The notes under the pieces are model-generated. The model saw nothing but the letters and a program-made list of their open reading frames with translations, did no database searches and had not been told where the DNA came from. A stretch of 8,438 nucleotides of DNA from Roseiflexaceae bacterium (GTDB lineage Bacteria > Chloroflexota > Chloroflexia > Chloroflexales > Roseiflexaceae): assembly GCA_014381165.1 (NCBI GenBank), contig JACMIM010000149.1:1-8438 (forward strand), read 5' to 3'. How positions within the stretch are numbered: the stretch's first letter is position 1; each line of letters opens with the position of its first letter. The position numbers and the translations under genes were made by a program. Positions 1-5,198 of the stretch are shown one piece after another.

Positions 1-17
1 GGAGGGCACAGCCCTCC
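1..17. repeat. Small GC palindrome at the window start
   Basis: GGAGGGC-ACA-GCCCTCC forms a 7-bp stem with a 3-base loop right at the first base. It lies in the hemW frame but in a part that fits the family poorly. It resembles the GC-rich palindromes at 447-466 and 8375-8402 in style, not in exact sequence. Confidence 0.6.
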
Positions 18-433
18 CTGAAACTCTTCCCGTCGGCGCGTGTCATCATAACCTAGCCTACTGGCTTAACGCCGATTATCTGGCGGCGGGGGCGGGCGCG
101 CACGGGCATGTGTTCCCGCGCCGCTACTTCGATATCTTGAATATCGATGCGTATATCGCCGCTGCGCGTGGTGGCGAGCTGCCCACCGCCGAGATCACCG
201 AGCTGGACGCGCGCGATCTCCAGATCGAAACCATGTTCATGGGCTTGCGCCTCAACACCGGCGTGAGCTACGCGCATTTCCGCGACCGCTGCGGCGCTGA
301 GATGGCGGACGTGTTTGGGCCGACACTGGACGAGCTAGAAACGCTGGGGCTGTTACTACGCGACGACGTGGGCGTGCGGCTGAGCGAGCGCGGGCGCATG
401 CTGGGCAATCAGGTGTTTGTACGGTTCGTGTAG
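1..433 (+). CDS. hemW: HemW-like radical SAM protein, C-terminal part (5' end outside window)
   Basis: This is the last ~143 codons of a HemW-type protein (older name: oxygen-independent coproporphyrinogen III oxidase-like), a family now regarded as haem chaperones with a radical SAM core. The frame is open from base 2 to the TAG at 431-433. The catalytic CxxxCxxC half is outside the window. What is visible is the family signature CHHNLAYW followed by a D-Y-L-A-A-G-A-G-A-H segment, then the HemW C-terminal domain: an EITELD segment, the METMFMGLRL-like helix (here IETMFMGLRLNTGV), an L-E-T-L-G-L-L segment and the closing RLSERGRMLGNQVFVRF. The ~13 residues before CHHN (EGTALPETLPVGA) fit the family less well and lie over a small hairpin at the window edge, so the first ~40 bases may be unreliable. 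The stop codon abuts a large hairpin. The family assignment is firm; the exact subfamily is not. Confidence 0.88.
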   Translation, partial: EGTALPETLPVGACHHNLAYWLNADYLAAGAGAHGHVFPRRYFDILNIDAYIAAARGGELPTAEITELDARDLQIETMFMGLRLNTGVSYAHFRDRCGAEMADVFGPTLDELETLGLLLRDDVGVRLSERGRMLGNQVFVRFV

Positions 434-1168
434 GGGCGTATCAAAGGGGCGACCAACGGGTCGCCCATTTCTACGCCCCAACACAAAACGCCCGAGGACG
501 TGGGCGGGCGGGTAGGTTGCTTCGACGGCGGAAAGCGGCTCCAAGATGTTGTAGGTGTGCGATGCGCCCTGCGGCACAACCCAGGAGTCACCCGGCTCCA
601 GCAGCACCATTTGGCCCTCGATATGCAGCTCGGCCCGCCCGCTGATCACATAGCCGACTGTCTCATAATCGCGTGCAGTCGGCTCCTTTGGCTCGCCGGG
701 CTGCTCGTTATCCCACATACGCATCGCGATGTTCTTGCCCGAGGCCAGGTACTTTTGGCCCATCTCGCCATGCGGCGAGTGCTGCGAATTAACCTTGATC
801 ACGGTTGTGTCGGCCATGCTTTGCTCCTCCTGTGCGGCTTCTCCGGTCGCGGTCTGCGCTGCCAGCGCGTTGCCATCTGGTAGCAGGTCGAGATCGATAG
901 CCTGGTTGGCACGCAGCGCGCGCTGGGCGACGGGCAGCTTGATCGCAGGGATATCGACCATCAGCAGCCAGCGCCCGTCGCCTAGACGCCGCCGATACTC
1001 AGCGATCTGCTTGTCCGGCACAGCCAGTTCCGCAAAGCGCTGCGCGGCGTCGTCCGGATCGTGGTCGGCTGTGAATATCAGATATTCAGCGATGTCATTC
1101 AGCTGAAGCTGGTCTACAGCCGCGTCCAGCGCCGCAGCGTCAGCAAAAACCCCCACGATTCGTGGCAT
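356..1168 (-). CDS. Fusion of a general-stress-protein-like domain and a cupin domain, with aberrant C-terminal tail
   Basis: This encodes 270 residues. The start at 1168 is preferred over the in-frame ATG at 1210 because AAAGGAG lies 7 bases before it and the family-like sequence MPRIVGVFADAAALD begins there. Residues ~1-95 resemble YflT/general stress protein 17M-type domains: an alpha/beta start with VGVFADAAALDAAVDQL and a later GDGRWLLMVDIP strand. Residues 118-~228 form a single cupin: YETVGYVISGRAELHIEG, then GDSWVVPQGASHTYN, which matches cupin motif 2, and AVEATYPPAH. The two histidines of motif 1 (HxH) are replaced (TARDYE), while the Glu and the motif 2 His remain, so metal binding may be altered or absent. 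Residues ~230-270 are translated from the intergenic hairpin and from the antisense strand of hemW, and have no cupin character. It is probably cytoplasmic and soluble, and its substrate is unknown. It lies 113 bp downstream of the TPR gene in the same direction and may be co-transcribed with it. Confidence 0.75.
   Translation of the reverse strand: MPRIVGVFADAAALDAAVDQLQLNDIAEYLIFTADHDPDDAAQRFAELAVPDKQIAEYRRRLGDGRWLLMVDIPAIKLPVAQRALRANQAIDLDLLPDGNALAAQTATGEAAQEEQSMADTTVIKVNSQHSPHGEMGQKYLASGKNIAMRMWDNEQPGEPKEPTARDYETVGYVISGRAELHIEGQMVLLEPGDSWVVPQGASHTYNILEPLSAVEATYPPAHVLGRFVLGRRNGRPVGRPFDTPLHEPYKHLIAQHAPALAQPHAHVVA
433..479. terminator. Nested GC-rich hairpin between convergent genes, likely bidirectional terminator
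   Basis: Two stems are nested. The outer stem GGGGCGTA (433-440) pairs with TACGCCCC (472-479). The inner stem GGGCGACC (447-454) pairs with GGTCGCCC (459-466) across the 4-base loop AACG. AAA/TTT (443-445/468-470) can add pairs between them. It begins at the last base of the hemW stop codon. No strong U-tract follows on either strand, so it is either a U-poor bidirectional terminator or a copy of a dispersed GC-rich intergenic palindrome. The minus-strand cupin ORF is read straight through it. Confidence 0.65.
817..832 (-). promoter_or_regulatory. Strong internal Shine-Dalgarno and ATG for a stand-alone cupin
   Basis: On the minus strand AGGAGGAG is followed by CAAAGC and then ATG (start at 817). 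This is a near-ideal ribosome binding site inside the larger ORF, exactly at the domain boundary. The polypeptide started here (153 residues, MADTTVIKV...) is a complete single-domain cupin. The SD itself encodes the linker residues QEEQS. It suggests two once-separate genes now read as one frame, with the second start still usable. Confidence 0.6.
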
Positions 1169-1281
1169 TGTTGCGCTCCTTTCCCAGGCCCCATGTCCCC
1201 TCTTCCGCATAATCTATGCCGACAGCAGGTTAGCCACACAGCACCGCAGTAGATGGGAGAACTGTGCGCTTTCGCGCGTGT

Positions 1282-2700
1282 CTACAACTCAAACCGGGAT
1301 GCTATAGCAAGCTCCGCCTGAAGCGACGCGACCTCCTCATGCAGCCGCAGCGCGCCGCCCCGCTCGATCGCGGCGGCATATGGCTGTGCGCCAAGCTGGC
1401 CACGAAGCTGCGCACAAAGCCCTGGCAGTTCGCTTCGGACTGCGTATTCCACGCCGGGGCAGCGTTGTAACAGGCCGACCCACTCGGCGGCGCGCCTGGC
1501 AAAACCGCGCGTATGCCACACTTTCGCCGCAACGAAGACGCCGTACAATATGTGGATGACAGTGCCAGTTTGGATAGCGCCCGTTAAGCCTTCGCGCAGT
1601 GCGGCGTGTGCCTGTTCAAGCTGATTGGCTGCGATCTGCACATCGGCGAGATTAATCAGCGCCTCCACGAGCGTCAAACGGTAACCTGTTTCACGCGCGA
1701 TTGTGACGGCCATGGCAGTGTCGCGTTGTGCTGCGACCAGGTCACCAGTTCGCATGTGGATGCGCCCTTGGAAGATTAAGATATCGGGGATCAACCAATC
1801 TTCGCCAATGGCTTGTGCAATCTGGAGGCTTTCGTCGGCATAGATGCGTGCCTGTGCGAACGCATTACGCAGAATCATGAACCCAGCCAACGATTTCAGC
1901 CCGTGTGCGAGTGTGCTTTGCGCGCCGCTCTGGCGGCAAAGTGCAATGCTCTGCCGCAGGTACGTTTCGCCAGCGTCGAGGTCGCCAGCTTCGGCAGTAA
2001 AAATGCCGAGACAGTTCAAGTTGTTGTTCATGGCTGGGTTCAAGCCAAGTGCCGTGTGAATACGGTAGCAGTGCAGGGTGTAATCGCGCGCGCGCGCGTA
2101 TTCACCGCGAAAATAGGCATTTTCACTCAGGCTGAAGTAGACATCGGCGAGCGCAGCCTGGGCATCTACGCTTTGCAGCAGGTCGAGGCTGCGCTCGTGC
2201 ATCAATTCTGCCTGCACAAAATCGCCACGCCGAACGGTGATTTCACCAAGTAGGTGCAGGCTTTGCCCGGTCAGCAGAGCATCGCCAACAGCTTCGGCTT
2301 GGGCCAGTGCCTCGCGCACGACCTGCTCGGCGCGCTCCAGCGTGGCCTGCTTGTGAATCGCCCAGGCCATGCGGAACAGGCACACCGCCTCGGCTCGCGC
2401 GTCGCCAGTGGCCCGCGCCGCCGCCAGACCCGCTTCTAGCCACGCGATACGCTCTTGTGGTGTTTGGCGTGTGATCAAAATTTCGGCACCGGCCTGGGGG
2501 TAGGCCGCACATAGCCGCGCCGCCACCTGGTGCGCGCTGTTGGCCGCCGCCCAGGCCTGCCAATGTGCGATCTGCGCCCAATCCTGGTTCAGCAATCTCG
2601 CACTGTCGGCGCTGCTAGCCTGGCCGCGACGAAAGGCGGTATCGGCGGCGAGCAGCCGGTCAAGGTAATATTTGGCAAGCCGGTACTGTGCTGTGTTCAT
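1282..2700 (-). CDS. TPR-repeat protein, separated C-terminal half of a BTAD/NB-ARC/TPR regulator
   Basis: This encodes 472 residues from the ATG at 2700, with GAGAGAAG as a modest RBS. The frame stays open further upstream to a TTG at 2766, but those residues come from the insert sequence. Residues ~95-370 are about seven tetratricopeptide-like helix pairs; examples are LHLLGEITVRRGDFVQAELM, YFSLSENAYFRGEYARARDY, LNCLGIFTAEAGDLDAGETY and LINLADVQIAANQLEQAHAA. The C-terminus (RRAAEWVGLLQ...LRGQLG...) resembles the end of large Chloroflexota BTAD/NB-ARC/TPR regulators. The N-terminus (YRLAKYYLDRLLAAD...DWAQIAHWQAWAA) is the linker that normally follows the winged helix after NB-ARC, so the protein starts mid-architecture. 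TPRs in such regulators act as sensor or protein-binding superhelices. It has no DNA-binding domain of its own. A (CG)7 run at 2085-2098 encodes ARAR. It may still pair with the upstream product in trans, or it may be decaying; no internal stop or frameshift is seen. Confidence 0.8.
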   Translation of the reverse strand: MNTAQYRLAKYYLDRLLAADTAFRRGQASSADSARLLNQDWAQIAHWQAWAAANSAHQVAARLCAAYPQAGAEILITRQTPQERIAWLEAGLAAARATGDARAEAVCLFRMAWAIHKQATLERAEQVVREALAQAEAVGDALLTGQSLHLLGEITVRRGDFVQAELMHERSLDLLQSVDAQAALADVYFSLSENAYFRGEYARARDYTLHCYRIHTALGLNPAMNNNLNCLGIFTAEAGDLDAGETYLRQSIALCRQSGAQSTLAHGLKSLAGFMILRNAFAQARIYADESLQIAQAIGEDWLIPDILIFQGRIHMRTGDLVAAQRDTAMAVTIARETGYRLTLVEALINLADVQIAANQLEQAHAALREGLTGAIQTGTVIHILYGVFVAAKVWHTRGFARRAAEWVGLLQRCPGVEYAVRSELPGLCAQLRGQLGAQPYAAAIERGGALRLHEEVASLQAELAIASRFEL

Positions 2701-2710
2701 TGCTTCTCTC

Positions 2711-2878
2711 GCCTGCGGCAGCGTGGAACAACTACCTTTAGTGTTAGGAGTTATGCAGTTGCCCAAGCGTTTTCATTTCGCCTGCGGTGGGCAAGGAAAT
2801 ACCAAATGATTGTTTCGTTTTTTGCTGCTCTGCACCAAAAACAAAACAACAAAGATAGATTTCCATGCTGCCGCAGGC
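2711..2878. repeat. Second inverted repeat pair, 17/18 identical
   Basis: GCCTGCGGCAGCGTGGAA (2711-2728) faces TTCCATGCTGCCGCAGGC (2861-2878), with one mismatch. The left arm overlaps the left flanking direct repeat. This pair crosses the 2744/2888 pair, so both stems cannot form a simple nested hairpin together. Confidence 0.55.
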
Positions 2879-2905
2879 TGAGGTCGCCAACTGCGTAAGC
2901 CCTAA
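2744..2905. repeat. Imperfect inverted repeat pair inside the insert
   Basis: TTAGGAGTTATGCAGTTG (2744-2761) faces CAACTGCGTAAGCCCTAA (2888-2905), 15 of 18 positions complementary. GTG lies directly outside both ends (2741-2743 and 2906-2908), a possible 3-bp duplication. The 13-base core also recurs as a direct repeat at 2915-2927 (TTAGGAGTTACGC, 12/13). These could be the true terminal repeats of a ~160-bp element nested in the larger insert. Confidence 0.5.
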
Positions 2906-2927
2906 GTGTTTCGCTTAGGAGTTACGC
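2893..2927. terminator. Hairpin across the stop codon of the BTAD/NB-ARC gene
   Basis: GCGTAA-GC-CCTAAG (2893-2906) pairs with CTTAGG-AG-TTACGC (2914-2927) around a 7-base loop, with a two-base internal mismatch. It overlaps the TAA of the minus-strand gene (2922-2924). On the minus strand a T-rich stretch occurs only ~50 bases further on, so it is not a classical terminator. It is equally well read as the end of the inserted element. Confidence 0.4.
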
Positions 2928-4742
2928 CTGCGCTTCCAGCAGCGCGCGGGCGTGCAGCACAAGCAGCGCGTGCATTTGAAAGCGCCCACTACCAACCGGC
3001 TCCAGCAGGCCGTGGTTAACCAGCACGCGCGCAACCGGCCGCGGGTCGCGCACATCCCAGGCCGCCGCCATCGCGCCCAGATCGAAGGTGGCTGGTTTTG
3101 GCACAAACAGCCCTAGGCAGGCGAACTGTGACTGAAGTTGTGCGTTGAGCGCGTCGGTGCTGCGCTTGAGCAGCGCCGCGATGGTCGGCGTAGTTTCCTG
3201 GCCGAGCTTTCGCATGTCGCTGGGGGCCTGCGCCGCTAAGAGGCTCGCGCCGATATGCAGTTCCGCCAGCAGTTCGCCGACACCCCAGCCAAGGCGCGCT
3301 TCGCTGTGCAGCAGCCGCCCAGCCACCTGAATTGCTAGCGGCAGGCCTTCCAGATCGCGCACTAGCTCGCGTGCTGCCATGGAATGGCTTTCGACTATTT
3401 CTGGCGCAAGGTGACGCAACAGCTCCAGCGCAGTCGATTCGGCCAAAACTTGCAGCCGATACACATCGGCTGCGGCTGGGGCGAGCGCCTGAGCGACATC
3501 GTTCAGGCGGCTTGTGAACAGCAGTGCGCAGGCTGGCCCGCCGAGATTGAACGCATGCGCATGTTCGACACGCCAAACATCATCAAGAATGAGTAGCATG
3601 CGCCGGTCGGAAAGCTTGGCGGTAAGTTGAGCCGTCAGGCTTTCAATCGTGCGTTCACGGCTGGGGTCGTGGAGGCCAAGCGCGGCGGCCCAAACACTGA
3701 GCTCGCTGAGCAGGCTGGGGGTTTCACCCAGCGATGCCCACAGGACGCCATCGGGAAACCGCTCGGCAAGCGCCCGGTCGTGCGCGAGCGCCGCCACGAT
3801 CGTGCTTTTGCCCACCCCTGGCCAGCCCTGGATGACGGTGACTGGATGCACGAGTTCGGCCTGGATGCCCAGCCGCCGCTTGATCTCGCTGAGCGCCTGG
3901 TCGCGGCCGATCAGCAGCGGCGGCAGTGGCGGTAGGACGCTGGTAATGTTGCGCGACACAGCTGGAATGGGGTACGGCGCCAGAGCGATATCGGACTGGA
4001 TGGCTTCGAAGAGTTGGGTCGTTTCTTCATCCGGCGTCATGGCAAGCTCGGCATGGAGCAGGTCGGCACACTGGCGGTACTGCCGCAGCGCTTCCACGCG
4101 CTGGCCGCTGGTCGCGTAGAGCCGGATCAACATGCGGTGCGCTGGCTCGTGCAGCGGATCGAGCGCCAGCCAGCGGCGGGCGTAATCGAGCGCGGCAGGG
4201 AACATCTGTTGCGCGCCGTGGTGCATTGCCAGCTGGGCCAGCACATGAGCAAACTCGCGCCGTAGCCATTCACGCTGGATAAGCTGCCAATCATCGTACT
4301 CGGGGCTGTCGCTCACCGAAAAACCTTCGGTGAAATCGGCACGGTAAAGGCTGGCGGCCTGCGCGAGCCGCGCAACGCATTCGTCGCACAGCTCGCCCGT
4401 ATCGTGGCTATGGGTACGATTCCTCGCCAGCAGTTCTAGAAAGGTATGCACGTCGATCTCCAGCGCGTGTGGCTGAAGTGACAGCGTTTCGCGTGTTGTG
4501 TCGAGCCACGCGCCGGGTGCTAGCGCCGAAAGCGCATACACCGAGCTACGGAGCGCGGCACGAGCGCGCTGCTGGTCGAGCGCGGGCCACAGCAGCGCCG
4601 CCAGCACATCGCGGCTTTGCCGCCCCTCAGCTAGCGCCAGATACGCGAGCAGCGCCAACGCTTTGCGTCGATCGGGGTACAGCACGCGCCCCTGATCGAC
4701 AAGTTGCGGTTCGCCAAACAATGAGAGCTTGAGGTTCGACAT
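2922..4742 (-). CDS. BTAD/SARP-family transcriptional regulator with NB-ARC ATPase, truncated before its TPR domain
   Basis: This encodes 606 residues from the ATG at 4742 (GGAAAG 6 bases upstream; a longer frame from a TTG at 4820 is less likely). Residues ~3-95 are an OmpR/SARP winged helix (LSLFGEPQL...RRKALALLAYLAL...LLWP...ARAALRSSVYALS). Residues ~96-247 are a BTAD helical domain (ALEIDVHTF...DFTEGFSV...LDPLHEPAHRMLIRLYATSGQRVEALRQY). Residues ~278-520 are an NB-ARC STAND ATPase: Walker A GWPGVGKST (306-314), Walker B MLLILDDVW (382-390), LLFTSR (407-412) and GLPLA (466-470). A winged-helix tail ends at QMHALLVLHARALLEAQA, then TAA. Such proteins are ATP-controlled transcription factors in the cytoplasm. 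The stop codon is created by the insert, and the TPR half continues as the next gene. All motifs are intact. It is probably an activator or autoregulator; its target is unknown, and heptamer repeats lie at its own start. Confidence 0.9.
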   Translation of the reverse strand: MSNLKLSLFGEPQLVDQGRVLYPDRRKALALLAYLALAEGRQSRDVLAALLWPALDQQRARAALRSSVYALSALAPGAWLDTTRETLSLQPHALEIDVHTFLELLARNRTHSHDTGELCDECVARLAQAASLYRADFTEGFSVSDSPEYDDWQLIQREWLRREFAHVLAQLAMHHGAQQMFPAALDYARRWLALDPLHEPAHRMLIRLYATSGQRVEALRQYRQCADLLHAELAMTPDEETTQLFEAIQSDIALAPYPIPAVSRNITSVLPPLPPLLIGRDQALSEIKRRLGIQAELVHPVTVIQGWPGVGKSTIVAALAHDRALAERFPDGVLWASLGETPSLLSELSVWAAALGLHDPSRERTIESLTAQLTAKLSDRRMLLILDDVWRVEHAHAFNLGGPACALLFTSRLNDVAQALAPAAADVYRLQVLAESTALELLRHLAPEIVESHSMAARELVRDLEGLPLAIQVAGRLLHSEARLGWGVGELLAELHIGASLLAAQAPSDMRKLGQETTPTIAALLKRSTDALNAQLQSQFACLGLFVPKPATFDLGAMAAAWDVRDPRPVARVLVNHGLLEPVGSGRFQMHALLVLHARALLEAQA

Positions 4743-4752
4743 GTGTGCTTTC

Positions 4753-4781
4753 CGTGACGAACGCGTGACGCTTGTGTGATG
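4753..4781 (-). promoter_or_regulatory. Three heptamers in 11-bp phase, candidate SARP operator
   Basis: On the plus strand CGTGACG occurs at 4753-4759 and again at 4764-4770, and TGTGATG (5/7) at 4775-4781, each separated by 4 bases. A further weak match (TGTGCTT) at 4742-4748 keeps the same phase. Heptamer direct repeats with an 11-bp period are the established binding pattern of Streptomyces SARPs, and the gene that starts 10 bases away encodes a SARP-type DNA-binding domain. Binding and autoregulation are inferred. Confidence 0.5.
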
Positions 4782-4789
4782 ATGAAGAG

Positions 4790-4822
4790 CTATTGTGGCA
4801 TTGTTTGCAGGAGATCGCAAAC
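4790..4822 (-). promoter_or_regulatory. Possible promoter of the regulator gene, with a 6-8-6 palindrome
   Basis: On the minus strand TTGCGA (4815-4820) and CACAAT (4792-4797) are 17 bases apart, each a 4/6 match to the sigma-70 boxes, ~50 bases before the ATG at 4742. The -35 box lies in the palindrome GTTTGC-N8-GCAAAC (4803-4808/4817-4822), which could be an operator. The heptamer array would then lie just downstream of the start of transcription. The boxes are weak. Confidence 0.3.
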
Positions 4823-5131
4823 AGCAGTGATCGTTTACCTTATAACACCTGCCGTTGTGGCGGTGGGAGCACTAGTCAAGCGATGCATACGAACGACCCT
4901 CATCCAATAGCTGTTCACGGCCACACTACCGCGCACATGGGCGGAGGCACTCCGAGCCGAATCGCATACGGGGAGCTACCAATACCCCTGTGGTTTCGAA
5001 CGCTTGGTTTGGTAGTTGGCTGGCCTGCGCTAGAAAGCGAAGAGCAACCTTCAGCGATTGAAGCGACTGATTAGCTGTTTGCGGCGAGAAAGTTCGATAC
5101 CTTCTCGTTTAGATTAGCACAGCTAGATCAA
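4823..5131. other. Divergent intergenic region without a convincing gene
   Basis: Between the divergent genes I see no supported coding sequence. It holds small inverted repeats only: CTACCAA/TTGGTAG (4976-4982/5009-5015), CTTCA/TGAAG (5049-5053/5059-5063), and CGAGAA/TTCTCG around 5085-5107. GCGAYTGA is repeated at 5054 and 5063. None is strong enough to name a regulator or an RNA. Confidence 0.5.
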
Positions 5132-5140
5132 TGCTATCAT
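5132..5140 (+). promoter_or_regulatory. Extended -10 promoter for the secreted repeat protein
   Basis: TGCTATCAT combines the TGn extension (5132-5134) with a 5/6 match to TATAAT (TATCAT, 5135-5140). No good -35 is seen at normal spacing, which is common for extended -10 promoters. It would give a leader of about 50 bases before the ATG at 5199. Confidence 0.4.
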
Positions 5141-5198
5141 TTCAGCACCCCCGCAGCGCATACGCGCGTGTACCACCATCGTATCAAATGAGGTCGAA

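Larger units (their letters stand above)
2718..2932. mobile_element. Small AT-rich insert (MITE-like) splitting the regulator gene, with 8-bp direct repeats
   Basis: The segment sits between two copies of CGCCTGCG (2710-2717 and 2925-2932); the range given includes the second copy, i.e. the 215 bp whose removal restores one reading frame. It codes for nothing recognisable and is clearly AT-richer than its flanks, especially 2795-2865. It contains several inverted repeats: 2711-2728 with 2861-2878 (17/18), 2744-2761 with 2888-2905 (15/18), and an A/T-rich pair around 2810-2824 and 2836-2849. A third CGCCTGCG lies inside at 2779-2786, so more than one event is possible. There is no transposase, so it would be non-autonomous. 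The first two arms are crossed rather than nested, which is unlike a simple MITE, and the family is not recognised. Confidence 0.6.

Noticed and set aside
46..56. CATAACCTAGC shared between the window start and the end palindrome (near 8364)
   Set aside because: An 11-base match is expected by chance in a window of this size; one copy is codons of hemW.
1265..1280. GCGC-TTTC-GCGC mini hairpin after the TPR gene
   Set aside because: Only 4 clean pairs and no U-tract; too weak to call a terminator.
2085..2098. (CG)7 run, possible Z-DNA or slippage site
   Set aside because: It is in frame in a conserved TPR helix (YARARDY) and short; likely chance in GC-rich coding DNA.
1813..2253. Plus-strand open frame of 146 codons opposite the TPR gene
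   Set aside because: It is antisense to a clear TPR repeat protein; such long shadow frames are expected in GC-rich DNA.
2701..2766. Longer TPR gene start (TTG at 2766)
   Set aside because: The extra residues derive from the insert, and no RBS is seen; the ATG at 2700 has a better context.
3649..4119. Plus-strand open frame of 156 codons opposite the NB-ARC domain
   Set aside because: It is rich in Ser/Arg/Ala as expected for an antisense shadow, and the opposite strand has all the NB-ARC motifs.
2922..4742. NB-ARC protein as an anti-phage STAND defence gene
   Set aside because: The SARP winged helix plus BTAD at the N-terminus points to a transcription regulator, and no nuclease, TIR or other effector domain is present.
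4743..4820. Longer start (TTG at 4820) for the BTAD/NB-ARC gene
   Set aside because: The extra 26 residues are low-complexity and cover the heptamers and promoter; MSNLKLSLFGEPQL is the usual start of this domain.
4772..5074. Open frame of 100 codons on the plus strand in the divergent region
   Set aside because: It begins with TTG inside the heptamer array, has no RBS, an irregular composition and no recognisable domain; treated as noncoding.
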